DNA of 10,220 nt from DAIUCA01 sp964613675 (GTDB lineage: Bacteria; Pseudomonadota; Gammaproteobacteria; Competibacterales; Competibacteraceae). The translations under genes were made by a program, and so were the position numbers. A model generated the notes under the pieces. That model did not search any database. It had not been told where the DNA came from and saw nothing but the letters and a program-made list of their open reading frames with translations. Location: NCBI GenBank assembly GCA_964613675.1, contig CAZTIH010000095.1, positions 1 to 10,220 on the forward strand, read 5' to 3'. Of this stretch, positions 1 to 5,623 are shown piece by piece (the stretch's first letter is position 1; each line of letters begins with the position of its first letter).

Positions 1-289
1 CGCCCGGCTCAGGACCGCCGGATTCGACGCACTTGACGCCGCCGTAACCGACCGACAATACGTCTTCGAGCTCTAAGTCTTCTACCGTGCCGGCTTCAGC
101 AGCTAAGTGCATTACCGTGGTTTGGGCTTTGGAGTGAAGGATTAAACGGGTAGAATCCGCTTTGGGGTCGCAACCCACGATCATGACTTTCTTGCCGAGT
201 TCGGCTAAGGCGGCCACGAGGTTTTGGGTGGTGGTGGATTTACCGATACCACCTTTACCATAAATTGCGCACTGACGAAGTTTGGCCAT
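1..289 (-). CDS. nifH: Nitrogenase iron protein NifH, N-terminal part (cut by window edge)
   Basis: This is the first 96 residues of dinitrogenase reductase, the homodimeric ATP-dependent electron donor to the MoFe protein. The frame starts at the ATG complementary to 287-289, with an AGGAG ribosome-binding site (complement of 296-300) six bases upstream. Visible motifs are the P-loop GKGGIGKST at residues 11-19, the switch-like DPKADSTR at 41-48, and the VKCVESGGPEPG segment at 85-96. The conserved Cys of VKC is residue 87. The cysteine ligands of the 4Fe-4S cluster lie just beyond the window. The gene reads leftward out of the window, so nifD/nifK may follow, but this cannot be seen. A sigma-54 promoter and a NifA site lie upstream. 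Identity is essentially certain from the N-terminal sequence. Length and downstream integrity are unknown. Confidence 0.97.
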   Translation of the reverse strand, partial: MAKLRQCAIYGKGGIGKSTTTQNLVAALAELGKKVMIVGCDPKADSTRLILHSKAQTTVMHLAAEAGTVEDLELEDVLSVGYGGVKCVESGGPEPG

Positions 290-351
290 GTTGCTCTCCT
301 AATTATGAGCGCGAGGGTTGAAAGGGTGAAAGTTCGCGTCGTATGACTAGG

Positions 352-367
352 AGCAACCCCTGTGCCA
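352..367 (-). promoter_or_regulatory. Sigma-54 (-24/-12) promoter of nifH
   Basis: Read on the minus strand the sequence is TGGCACAGGGGTTGCT. It matches the sigma-54 consensus TGGCAC-N5-TTGC exactly, with the invariant GG and GC separated by ten bases. Transcription would start about 12 bases past the -12 element, near position 340, leaving a leader of about 50 bases before the nifH ATG. An AT-rich stretch (about 369-410) separates the promoter from the upstream activator site and could bend, but I found no clear IHF consensus. Confidence 0.93.
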
Positions 368-472
368 TCCTTTTTATTTTGTTAAAATACAATGAGTTAT
401 AGTTTTTTGCCCGCAAACATTCCCTAAATGTGCTTTTTAACTGCGTGGGGTATCACACAAAGCAGCGGGAGC

Positions 473-488
473 TGTGGGGATGCCGACA
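473..488 (-). promoter_or_regulatory. NifA upstream activator sequence (TGT-N10-ACA)
   Basis: TGT at 473-475 and ACA at 486-488 are separated by exactly ten bases, the NifA-binding dyad. Its centre lies about 115-120 bases upstream of the promoter's -24 element, within the usual enhancer range. The T often found at the fifth spacer position is not present on either strand, so only the half-sites support the call. I saw only this one copy between the promoter and the terminator at 513-541. Confidence 0.75.
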
Positions 489-512
489 GGACTTTTCGAT
501 GAAGTTCCCCAC

Positions 513-541
513 AAAAAAACCCCTCTAATCAAAGAGGGGTT
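513..541 (-). terminator. Rho-independent terminator of the 576-1382 gene
   Basis: A nine-base-pair perfect stem (518-526 with 533-541, AACCCCTCT/AGAGGGGTT) closes a six-base loop. On the minus strand it is followed by seven Ts (A run at 513-519). It lies 34 bases past the stop codon of the DUF2189-like gene and just upstream of the NifA site, so it should insulate nifH from read-through. Confidence 0.9.
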
Positions 542-575
542 CTGTAAAACGAAAAATTGTAGGCTAATTAACTAC

Positions 576-1382
576 TTATCGCCGGTAAGTCGCCATCATG
601 ACCGTGTCGCGGTAGGCGTGCCATGTGCCGTATGCGGCAATCGGCAAGGTGATCGCCAGGCCAATGTAAAAAGTCGCAAACCCAACACCCATCAAAATCA
701 CCAACAACGCCGCCCACAGTAAAAGCGGGCCTTTATTCGTCAAAACTGCTTTGAAACTGGTGATAATTGATAAGAGAAAGTCGTTTTCTTTGCTATCGAC
801 CATCATTGGAATTGAAAACAACCCCGCCGCGTACACGATTAACGCGACCATTCCACCCGTGATCATGAAGACGACTAAAAACGACAACCCGGCACCTGTG
901 AAAAATAGGTGACCAATGTCTGTCGCGACATTGAGCGAGGAAGGTGAATTGGTATTTTTCACAAAAACCGCAAATAACACTGCCGCCGTCCGTACCCAAA
1001 ATGTCAGCATCAGCCCCACCATCAAGCCAAATAGCATGATGCCCCACACATTGCCTCGCCATGCCGTCAATGCTTGGAAAAAATCAACGGGTTGACCTTC
1101 TTCTGAACGCTTTGCCATGTCGTAAAGCCCCGTCGCCAGGAACGGCCCCACTAGCATAAAGCCCGCGGTCATCGCGAGAATGTAGATAAACTCAAAATTG
1201 AATATCCAGCCCAAAACATAGCCCAAAAAGACGAAAATTCCGCCGTACATCAGGCTAGGAATGAGATTTTTGCGGACATCATCCACACCGCGAAACAACC
1301 ATTGAACGGGTTGATCCATCTTGAGCGTGTTTACATCGGGTAAGCGAACTTCGTCTTTAGATGTCATGGATTCGAGGGACAT
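576..1382 (-). CDS. DUF2189-type integral membrane protein
   Basis: This is a 268-residue, strongly hydrophobic protein. A charged N-terminus of about 40 residues, containing a WLFRGVDDVRKNL segment, precedes five or six membrane segments at roughly 43-60, 65-86, 112-140, 160-190 and 217-250. It ends in a short basic tail (ATYRR). The N-terminal W-x-x-x-G-x-D-D pattern before SLMYGG resembles the DUF2189 family of uncharacterised inner-membrane proteins; this is recognition by eye. A GGAG sequence eight bases before the ATG at 1380-1382 supports this start. A second in-frame ATG at 1365-1367 forms an ATGA overlap with the stop of the upstream VOC gene and would give 263 residues. Translational coupling with the VOC gene is likely either way. 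The function is unknown; it is followed by its own terminator and is not part of the nif unit. Confidence 0.85.
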   Translation of the reverse strand: MSLESMTSKDEVRLPDVNTLKMDQPVQWLFRGVDDVRKNLIPSLMYGGIFVFLGYVLGWIFNFEFIYILAMTAGFMLVGPFLATGLYDMAKRSEEGQPVDFFQALTAWRGNVWGIMLFGLMVGLMLTFWVRTAAVLFAVFVKNTNSPSSLNVATDIGHLFFTGAGLSFLVVFMITGGMVALIVYAAGLFSIPMMVDSKENDFLLSIITSFKAVLTNKGPLLLWAALLVILMGVGFATFYIGLAITLPIAAYGTWHAYRDTVMMATYRR

Positions 1383-1744
1383 GTAGTGTTCTCCAATGAT
1401 GATGGGGTGAATAAACCGACGACTTGGCGATGCGGGCCAATAACATGAGCATAATGACCATGCCCCGGCACGAAAGTCGGCGGCGTTCTGACCGTCGCGC
1501 CTAAAGCAACAGCGCGAGATAATGTGGCCTGTAAATCAGGGACTTGAATATGAATTAACGTCGTGTGGTTAGTCTGTAGCTCGGCAACTTCAAGCAAACC
1601 CACTGCAGGTCCTTGCGCTGGTGAGTAGAGACAGTAATGACGGCTGTAGGGCGTGAATTGCCACCCTAGTAGCCCCTCAAAAAAAGCACATGCCTCGGAA
1701 AGATCCGTCACTAACCATTCCACATGCGACACGAACGGCGACAT
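1364..1744 (-). CDS. VOC-superfamily (glyoxalase/bleomycin-resistance fold) protein
   Basis: A 126-residue single-domain protein with the beta-alpha-beta-beta-beta pattern of the vicinal oxygen chelate fold. HVEWLVTDLSEACAFFEGLLGW forms the first module (residues 7-28) and LIHIQVPDLQATLSRAVALGA the second (63-83). Likely metal ligands are His7, Glu52 and His65. The fourth ligand, normally Glu in the last strand (the E of DPxGxxxEL in GloA), corresponds to Gly110 in GPHRQVVGLF. This suggests it is not a glyoxalase I and may bind metal differently or not at all. An AGGTAGGGGG sequence lies upstream of the ATG at 1742-1744. The 3' end overlaps the DUF2189-like gene by 19 bases, so the two are very probably co-expressed. 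The substrate is unknown. Confidence 0.88.
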   Translation of the reverse strand: MSPFVSHVEWLVTDLSEACAFFEGLLGWQFTPYSRHYCLYSPAQGPAVGLLEVAELQTNHTTLIHIQVPDLQATLSRAVALGATVRTPPTFVPGHGHYAHVIGPHRQVVGLFTPSSLENTTCPSNP

Positions 1745-1809
1745 AGCGACTGCCCCCTACCTAATTAACCCGTTAGTTAGCCCCTTAGGCGAAAGCATCC
1801 CCTAGCAGT

Positions 1810-2319
1810 TCAGCGGCTGTCATGGGGGAAAGTCCTGTCTGGCGCTAGAAGTTCGCCGTTTTCATCGACAAAGCCCTGTCGAAACAACCAGTCACGGGCA
1901 TCGCTTGCATCCTCCAAAAACCACCGTTTTGCACTTCCCAAACGAAAGGTGTACCCCCACGTATCCATATCTTGCATCATCCTTTCGCGCCCAACCCCCG
2001 TTAACCGATCCGCTAATAGAATCTGTAAGTAACACACGGCGCATTCTTCTAGCACTTCTCCACCGGCATCGGTGTGTAGTGATGCGCGACGGGCGTCATC
2101 CATACATAAAAAGTGACTGCCTTCGTGCAACGCCGAATGAATTGGTGTATCGGAACGAACCCACAACATGTCGCCAATTAACCCCGCTTCCGATTCCCCC
2201 CAATAGCTACCGGGAATGGGGGCGTGGTTTGCGACCCAGCACACCCGCAATCCGTAGGGAATCAACAAACTCTTCAACTCGTCAGCGACGATTTCACTGC
2301 AATGCAACGGGACAGTCAT
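1810..2319 (-). CDS. Unrecognised soluble protein with HEGSH (HExxH) motif
   Basis: A 169-residue protein without signal peptide or membrane segments. Its central feature is HSALHEGSHFLCMD (residues 61-74), where HEGSH at 65-69 fits the HExxH zinc-metallopeptidase signature. A helix-like segment follows with acidic residues Glu88, Glu91 and Glu92 (GGEVLEECAVCYLQ), one of which could be a third ligand, as in gluzincin-type enzymes. Before the motif is a short strand-like block (GDMLWVRSDTP), the usual order in minimal metallopeptidase folds. The cysteines at 27, 72, 93 and 96 are notable. I do not recognise the family, and peptidase activity is inference. No clear Shine-Dalgarno precedes the ATG. 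The gene diverges from ispG across 63 bases and lies 65 bases upstream of the VOC gene on the same strand. Confidence 0.72.
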   Translation of the reverse strand: MTVPLHCSEIVADELKSLLIPYGLRVCWVANHAPIPGSYWGESEAGLIGDMLWVRSDTPIHSALHEGSHFLCMDDARRASLHTDAGGEVLEECAVCYLQILLADRLTGVGRERMMQDMDTWGYTFRLGSAKRWFLEDASDARDWLFRQGFVDENGELLAPDRTFPHDSR

Positions 2320-2382
2320 AGCAAATTGGTGACAATACGCAGTTGAATTGAGTCAATCCGCAATTTCTGAGAGTACCAAGTG

Positions 2383-3615
2383 ATGAACCCTCTTCGTGAA
2401 CGGCGCAAAACGACCCAAGTAGTCGTTGGAAATGTTCGCATTGGCTCGGAATCTCCCGTAGTCGTGCAGTCAATGACCAATACCGATACCGCCGACATCG
2501 CTGCGACCGTGGCCCAAATTGTCGAACTTGCACAGGCGGGTTCGGAAATCGTGCGCGTGACCGTCAATAATGAGGCGGCAGCACAAGCCGTTTATGAAAT
2601 TAAAAATCGTCTGTTGGCGCAACAGGTAGCAGTTTCGCTGGTGGGGGATTTTCATTTTAACGGCCACAAATTGTTGAGCCTGTACCCCGACTGCGCGACG
2701 GCGTTGGATAAATACCGCATCAATCCGGGAAATGTGGGGCGAGGCCGTAAGAAAGATCAACAATTCGCCGCCATTATCGAAATGGCCTGTCGTTATCAAA
2801 AACCGGTCCGCATTGGGGTGAATTGGGGCAGTCTCGATCAGAATTTGTTAGCTGACATGATGGACGCCAACAAGCACGCCGCCCCCCCCTTAGAAATCAA
2901 CGAGCTTACCCGTCAAGCCCTCATCCGTTCTGCACTCGAATCGGCTCAACTCGCCGAACATTACGGCCTGCCCCACGATTGCATCATTATTTCGGTGAAA
3001 GTCAGCGATGTGCAGGATTTAATCGCGGTGTATCGCCAAATTGCCCAAGCGTGCGACTACCCCCTGCATTTAGGCCTGACCGAAGCGGGAATGGGCGTGA
3101 AGGGGATCGTTGCATCTAGCGCCGCGCTAGCTGTGCTGTTGCAAGAGGGGATTGGTGACACCATTCGCATTTCACTTACCCCCGAACCGGGCCAATCCCG
3201 CACACAGGAAGTCATCGTGGCGCAAGAACTCCTCCAAGCGTTGAAATTGCGGCATTTTACGCCGGCAGTGGTGGCGTGTCCGGGCTGTGGTCGTACGACG
3301 AGTGATTATTTCCAGCATCTCGCGCAGGACATCCAACATTATTTGCGCGAACAAATGCCGTTGTGGCGAACGCGCTACCCCGGCGTTGAAAATCTAACGG
3401 TTGCGGTGATGGGCTGTGTCGTCAACGGCCCGGGTGAAAGTAAACGCGCCCATATTGGGATTAGTTTGCCTGGCACCGATGAACAACCCGTCGCACCGGT
3501 TTATGTCGATGGCGAAAAGACGGTCACGCTTAAAGGTGACCACATTGCCGAGGAGTTCCAACGTATCGTCGAAACCTATGTAACGACGCGGTATCGCCCC
3601 CTTGAGAAGCCCTAA
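2383..3615 (+). CDS. ispG: 4-hydroxy-3-methylbut-2-en-1-yl diphosphate synthase IspG (GcpE)
   Basis: This 4Fe-4S enzyme of the non-mevalonate (MEP) isoprenoid pathway converts 2-C-methylerythritol 2,4-cyclodiphosphate to HMBPP using two electrons. The protein has 410 residues from the ATG at 2383. An in-frame GTG directly before it (2380) is an alternative start; neither has a strong ribosome-binding site. The TIM-barrel part opens with PVVVQSMTNTDTADI, then YRINPGNVGRG and the GMGVKG and SLTPEP blocks. The C-terminal domain carries the cluster ligands CPGCGR (Cys299 and Cys302), MGCVVNGPGE (Cys345) and Glu352. Length is that of the longer proteobacterial form, with the extra MMDANKHAAPPLEINELTRQAL region, compared with about 370 residues in E. 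coli. The usual gene set around ispG (rodZ, hisS, bamB) is absent here. A C8 tract at 2882-2889 does not break the frame. Confidence 0.97.
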   Translation: MNPLRERRKTTQVVVGNVRIGSESPVVVQSMTNTDTADIAATVAQIVELAQAGSEIVRVTVNNEAAAQAVYEIKNRLLAQQVAVSLVGDFHFNGHKLLSLYPDCATALDKYRINPGNVGRGRKKDQQFAAIIEMACRYQKPVRIGVNWGSLDQNLLADMMDANKHAAPPLEINELTRQALIRSALESAQLAEHYGLPHDCIIISVKVSDVQDLIAVYRQIAQACDYPLHLGLTEAGMGVKGIVASSAALAVLLQEGIGDTIRISLTPEPGQSRTQEVIVAQELLQALKLRHFTPAVVACPGCGRTTSDYFQHLAQDIQHYLREQMPLWRTRYPGVENLTVAVMGCVVNGPGESKRAHIGISLPGTDEQPVAPVYVDGEKTVTLKGDHIAEEFQRIVETYVTTRYRPLEKP

Positions 3616-3656
3616 GCACGCCCCACCACCCTTGTTCCCCAGGAGGAGTCATCCCC

Positions 3657-4310
3657 ATGAACGACCATCATGCTCATCCCATTGATAAAACGGTATTTAT
3701 CGTCGATGACGACGAAGCAGTCCGAGAATCGCTTGCCCTGCTCATGCGTTCCGTTGGATTACACGCGAAGTGTTACCCATCGGCACAAAGTTTTTTGAAC
3801 GAATTCAATCCCGCAAAACAATTTGGTTGCCTTGTCCTCGACATTCGGATGCCGGGCATGAGCGGCCTTGAACTGTTGCGGGAACTCCAAGATTCCCCCC
3901 CTATTCCGCCGATTATCTTTATTACGGCACATGGGGATGTACCGATGGCGGTCGAGGCGATGCGTCAAGGTGCTGTCGATTTTTTACAGAAACCATTTCG
4001 CGATCAGGCGTTATTAGATCGCATTTCGTCGGCCCTCGAACAAGCCGAGCAGCTTTACCACCAGTGGCAACAGGAGGCCGAAATTACCCATCGCCTTGAG
4101 AGCCTCACGCCTCGGGAACAACAGGTCCTCGATCTCATGTTGGCGGGTAAAGCCAATAAAGTGATTGCGATGGATTTGGGATTGAGCCAACGCACCGTTG
4201 AAATCCATCGAGCGCGGGTAATGGAAAAATTGCAAGTTCGGTCATTGGCGCGGCTGGTGCGCATTGTATTGAGCGTACGACCCGATATTGCCGACCCGTT
4301 GCACCCATAA
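3657..4310 (+). CDS. FixJ-family two-component response regulator (REC + LuxR HTH)
   Basis: A 217-residue transcription factor. The receiver domain (residues 11-130) has the acidic pocket Asp17/Asp18, the phospho-acceptor Asp62 in LVLDIRMPGMSG, Thr90 and Lys112 (QKPF). The AHGDVPMAVEAMRQGAVDFLQKPF block is characteristic of the FixJ/TtrR/NodW group. A linker of about 20 residues leads to a LuxR/GerE helix-turn-helix at 148-205, with LTPREQQVL and the recognition region LSQRTVEIHRARVMEKL. AGGAGGAG precedes the ATG at a good distance. It starts 41 bases after ispG on the same strand and could be co-transcribed. No histidine kinase is visible in the window, so its signal is unknown. FixJ itself controls nitrogen-fixation genes in rhizobia, but nothing here ties this regulator to nifH, whose promoter is of the NifA type. 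Confidence 0.95.
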   Translation: MNDHHAHPIDKTVFIVDDDEAVRESLALLMRSVGLHAKCYPSAQSFLNEFNPAKQFGCLVLDIRMPGMSGLELLRELQDSPPIPPIIFITAHGDVPMAVEAMRQGAVDFLQKPFRDQALLDRISSALEQAEQLYHQWQQEAEITHRLESLTPREQQVLDLMLAGKANKVIAMDLGLSQRTVEIHRARVMEKLQVRSLARLVRIVLSVRPDIADPLHP

Positions 4311-4452
4311 TCTCCAAGGCTATCCGTAAAGTCCGCAGTTTTTTGGGGAATTTTGCGCATTTCAAATGAGAAAAAAGTCCGCCACAGTGGGCTTACCTGA
4401 TAGCCAAATGAACGGTTGAAGTCAAAGCATTCATGAGGAGGAGTAGGGCGGG
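4311..4452. other. Non-coding stretch downstream of the response regulator
   Basis: I see no convincing gene or strong terminator directly after the regulator's stop codon. The stretch contains A/T-rich patches (TTTTTTGGGGAATTTTGC and GAGAAAAAAG) but no clear promoter. Transcription from the regulator may continue into the structured region that follows and end at the terminator at 4636-4666. An independent promoter could equally lie in this interval. Confidence 0.5.
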
Positions 4453-4666
4453 CGGAGGTGCAGTGATGGGGGCGGCATACACACAAACTAAGATCGCTGC
4501 TTCCATCACACCACAAAGGCACCTCCGTTTTGGCTTTATTTAAGTAAAAACCAGGGACGAATAAAATGGGTCATTGAAGACCCACTGCGCGGTAAATCTG
4601 CGCTTCAAACGCGACTGGTGAGGAGTCAGCAAAACGGCGATCAGCTTTCTGGTCGCCCATTTTTTT
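4453..4666 (+). ncRNA. Candidate structured RNA (long two-part hairpin, second hairpin, terminator)
   Basis: An outer nine-base-pair stem (CGGAGGTGC 4453-4461 with GCACCTCCG 4519-4527) encloses an unbroken 14-pair stem (4463-4476 with 4496-4509). The apical loop is 19 bases (4477-4495), and a nine-base bulge (4510-4518) lies on the 3' side. Three of the inner pairs are G-U when read as plus-strand RNA and would be C-A mismatches on the other strand, so the structure favours plus-strand transcription. A second hairpin follows (TGGGTC 4567-4572 with GACCCA 4579-4584), then a strong intrinsic terminator. I do not recognise a known riboswitch, 6S, SRP or CsrB-type RNA. The alternative is an unusually structured 3' UTR of the response-regulator gene. 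The fold was worked out by hand. Confidence 0.5.
4636..4666 (+). terminator. Strong rho-independent terminator
   Basis: A nine-base-pair stem (GGCGATCAG 4636-4644 with CTGGTCGCC 4649-4657, one T-G wobble) with a CTTT loop is followed by CA and seven Ts (4660-4666). The wobble pair and the T run both favour the plus strand. On the minus strand the same hairpin is followed only by GTTTTGC, so it would be a weaker terminator for the EamA gene. It ends a plus-strand transcript in a region with no long plus-strand gene for more than 300 bases. Confidence 0.88.
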
Positions 4667-4675
4667 GCAAAAAAA

Positions 4676-5554
4676 TCAACGATAATTCGCTAACACAATG
4701 CCCATCGCTATAAACGCCATCCCTATTCCGTGAAATGCAGCAAATTGTTCGCCCAAAAAAACTACCGCCATCAAGCTCGTGAATACGGGAATCAGATGAA
4801 TAAATTGCCCCGCACGCCCTGGCCCAACAAGCTCTACCCCGCGATTGAAACAAAGATATGCTAGGAACGAAGGCCCTAACGCTAAGTAACCGATGACCCC
4901 CCACAAATGCGGCGCGTCGGGGATCAGCTGGGGTGAAATAAACAGGTGTAGCGGCCACAGAAATAAGGCGCCTGGCACAAATGTCACGGCTAACCAGCTC
5001 AGGGGATGAATTTTTTGTGGACGTCCTCGCAATGCAACTGAGTAAATGGCATAGCAAATCACCGCCACCAGTACCCATAAATCCCCGCGATTGAGCTGCA
5101 ATTGCTGTAGTTCGCGCCAGTCCCCTCGGCATAAAATCACCGTTACCCCCACCAGCGATAACAACAACCCCATGAATTGCCAACGGTTTAAGCGATCTCC
5201 CAAGCTCAGGTATGCTAACCCAACGATAAACATCGGAATCGCCGATTGGACCAACGCCCCATTTAGGGCCGTGGTTGATTGCAACCCCTGATATAACAAG
5301 GTGTTAAATCCGCTAATGCCTGTCAGCGCACACAGCAACACGACTCGCCAACACCGCCATAACGCCGCGCTATCCCGTCTTAGCCACGGCCCCGCCAACA
5401 ATCCCAAGAGCAAAGCGGCTAAACTCCAGCGCCAGACGGCTAAAGTAATAGGGTCAATCTCTAAGCGTATAGCGCGCCCGATAATCGCATTACTCGCCCA
5501 CATCAACGCCGTTAATGTGAGTAATACATAGGGCTGCTGAAATAAATCTTTCAT
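4676..5554 (-). CDS. EamA-family (DMT superfamily) membrane transporter
   Basis: A 292-residue inner-membrane permease with ten predicted transmembrane helices arranged as two homologous EamA repeats (about residues 10-142 and 157-290). It opens with the family-typical LLTLTALMWASNAIIGRAI. The first repeat ends with AIPMFIVGLAYLSLGDRL, and the second carries LIPVFTSLMAVVFLGEQ, the P-x(n)-LGE pattern of helices 8-9. These exporters move small metabolites such as amino acids or purines, but the substrate cannot be read from sequence. The start ATG is at 5552-5554, with only a weak purine-rich sequence upstream. It diverges from the coiled-coil gene across 69 bases. Its 3' end faces the terminator at 4636-4666. 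Confidence 0.94.
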   Translation of the reverse strand: MKDLFQQPYVLLTLTALMWASNAIIGRAIRLEIDPITLAVWRWSLAALLLGLLAGPWLRRDSAALWRCWRVVLLCALTGISGFNTLLYQGLQSTTALNGALVQSAIPMFIVGLAYLSLGDRLNRWQFMGLLLSLVGVTVILCRGDWRELQQLQLNRGDLWVLVAVICYAIYSVALRGRPQKIHPLSWLAVTFVPGALFLWPLHLFISPQLIPDAPHLWGVIGYLALGPSFLAYLCFNRGVELVGPGRAGQFIHLIPVFTSLMAVVFLGEQFAAFHGIGMAFIAMGIVLANYR

Positions 5555-5608
5555 GTCGTTGGATGTTTCCCGTTTTACCGTAAGGCTTTTTTTTCATTAA
5601 CCCTTGTT

Positions 5609-5617
5609 GGAGGAGGT
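5609..5617 (+). promoter_or_regulatory. Ribosome-binding site fixing the start of the coiled-coil gene
   Basis: GGAGGAGGT ends six bases before the ATG at 5624 and only three before the in-frame TTG at 5621, so the ATG is the better start. Confidence 0.85.
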
Positions 5618-5623
5618 ATTTTG

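Noticed and set aside
1745..1809. CTAACTAAC/GTTAATTAG dyad between the HEGSH and VOC genes
   Set aside because: The pairing is interrupted and AT-rich with no T run, which is too weak to call a terminator or operator.
1905..2321. 138-codon plus-strand frame opposite the HEGSH gene
   Set aside because: Its product is rich in Pro, Arg, Thr and Ser with no fold-like pattern. The minus-strand frame has a coherent domain with an HExxH motif and sensible neighbours.
2320..2382. Promoters in the ispG/HEGSH divergent gap
   Set aside because: Several half-matches to -35 (TTGAAT, TTGACT) and -10 (TATTGT) exist on both strands, but none has 16-18 base spacing with two good hexamers.
4055..4522. 155-codon minus-strand frame over the regulator's 3' end and the structured region
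   Set aside because: It is mostly antisense to the regulator, has low-complexity composition, no ribosome-binding site and no recognisable domain.
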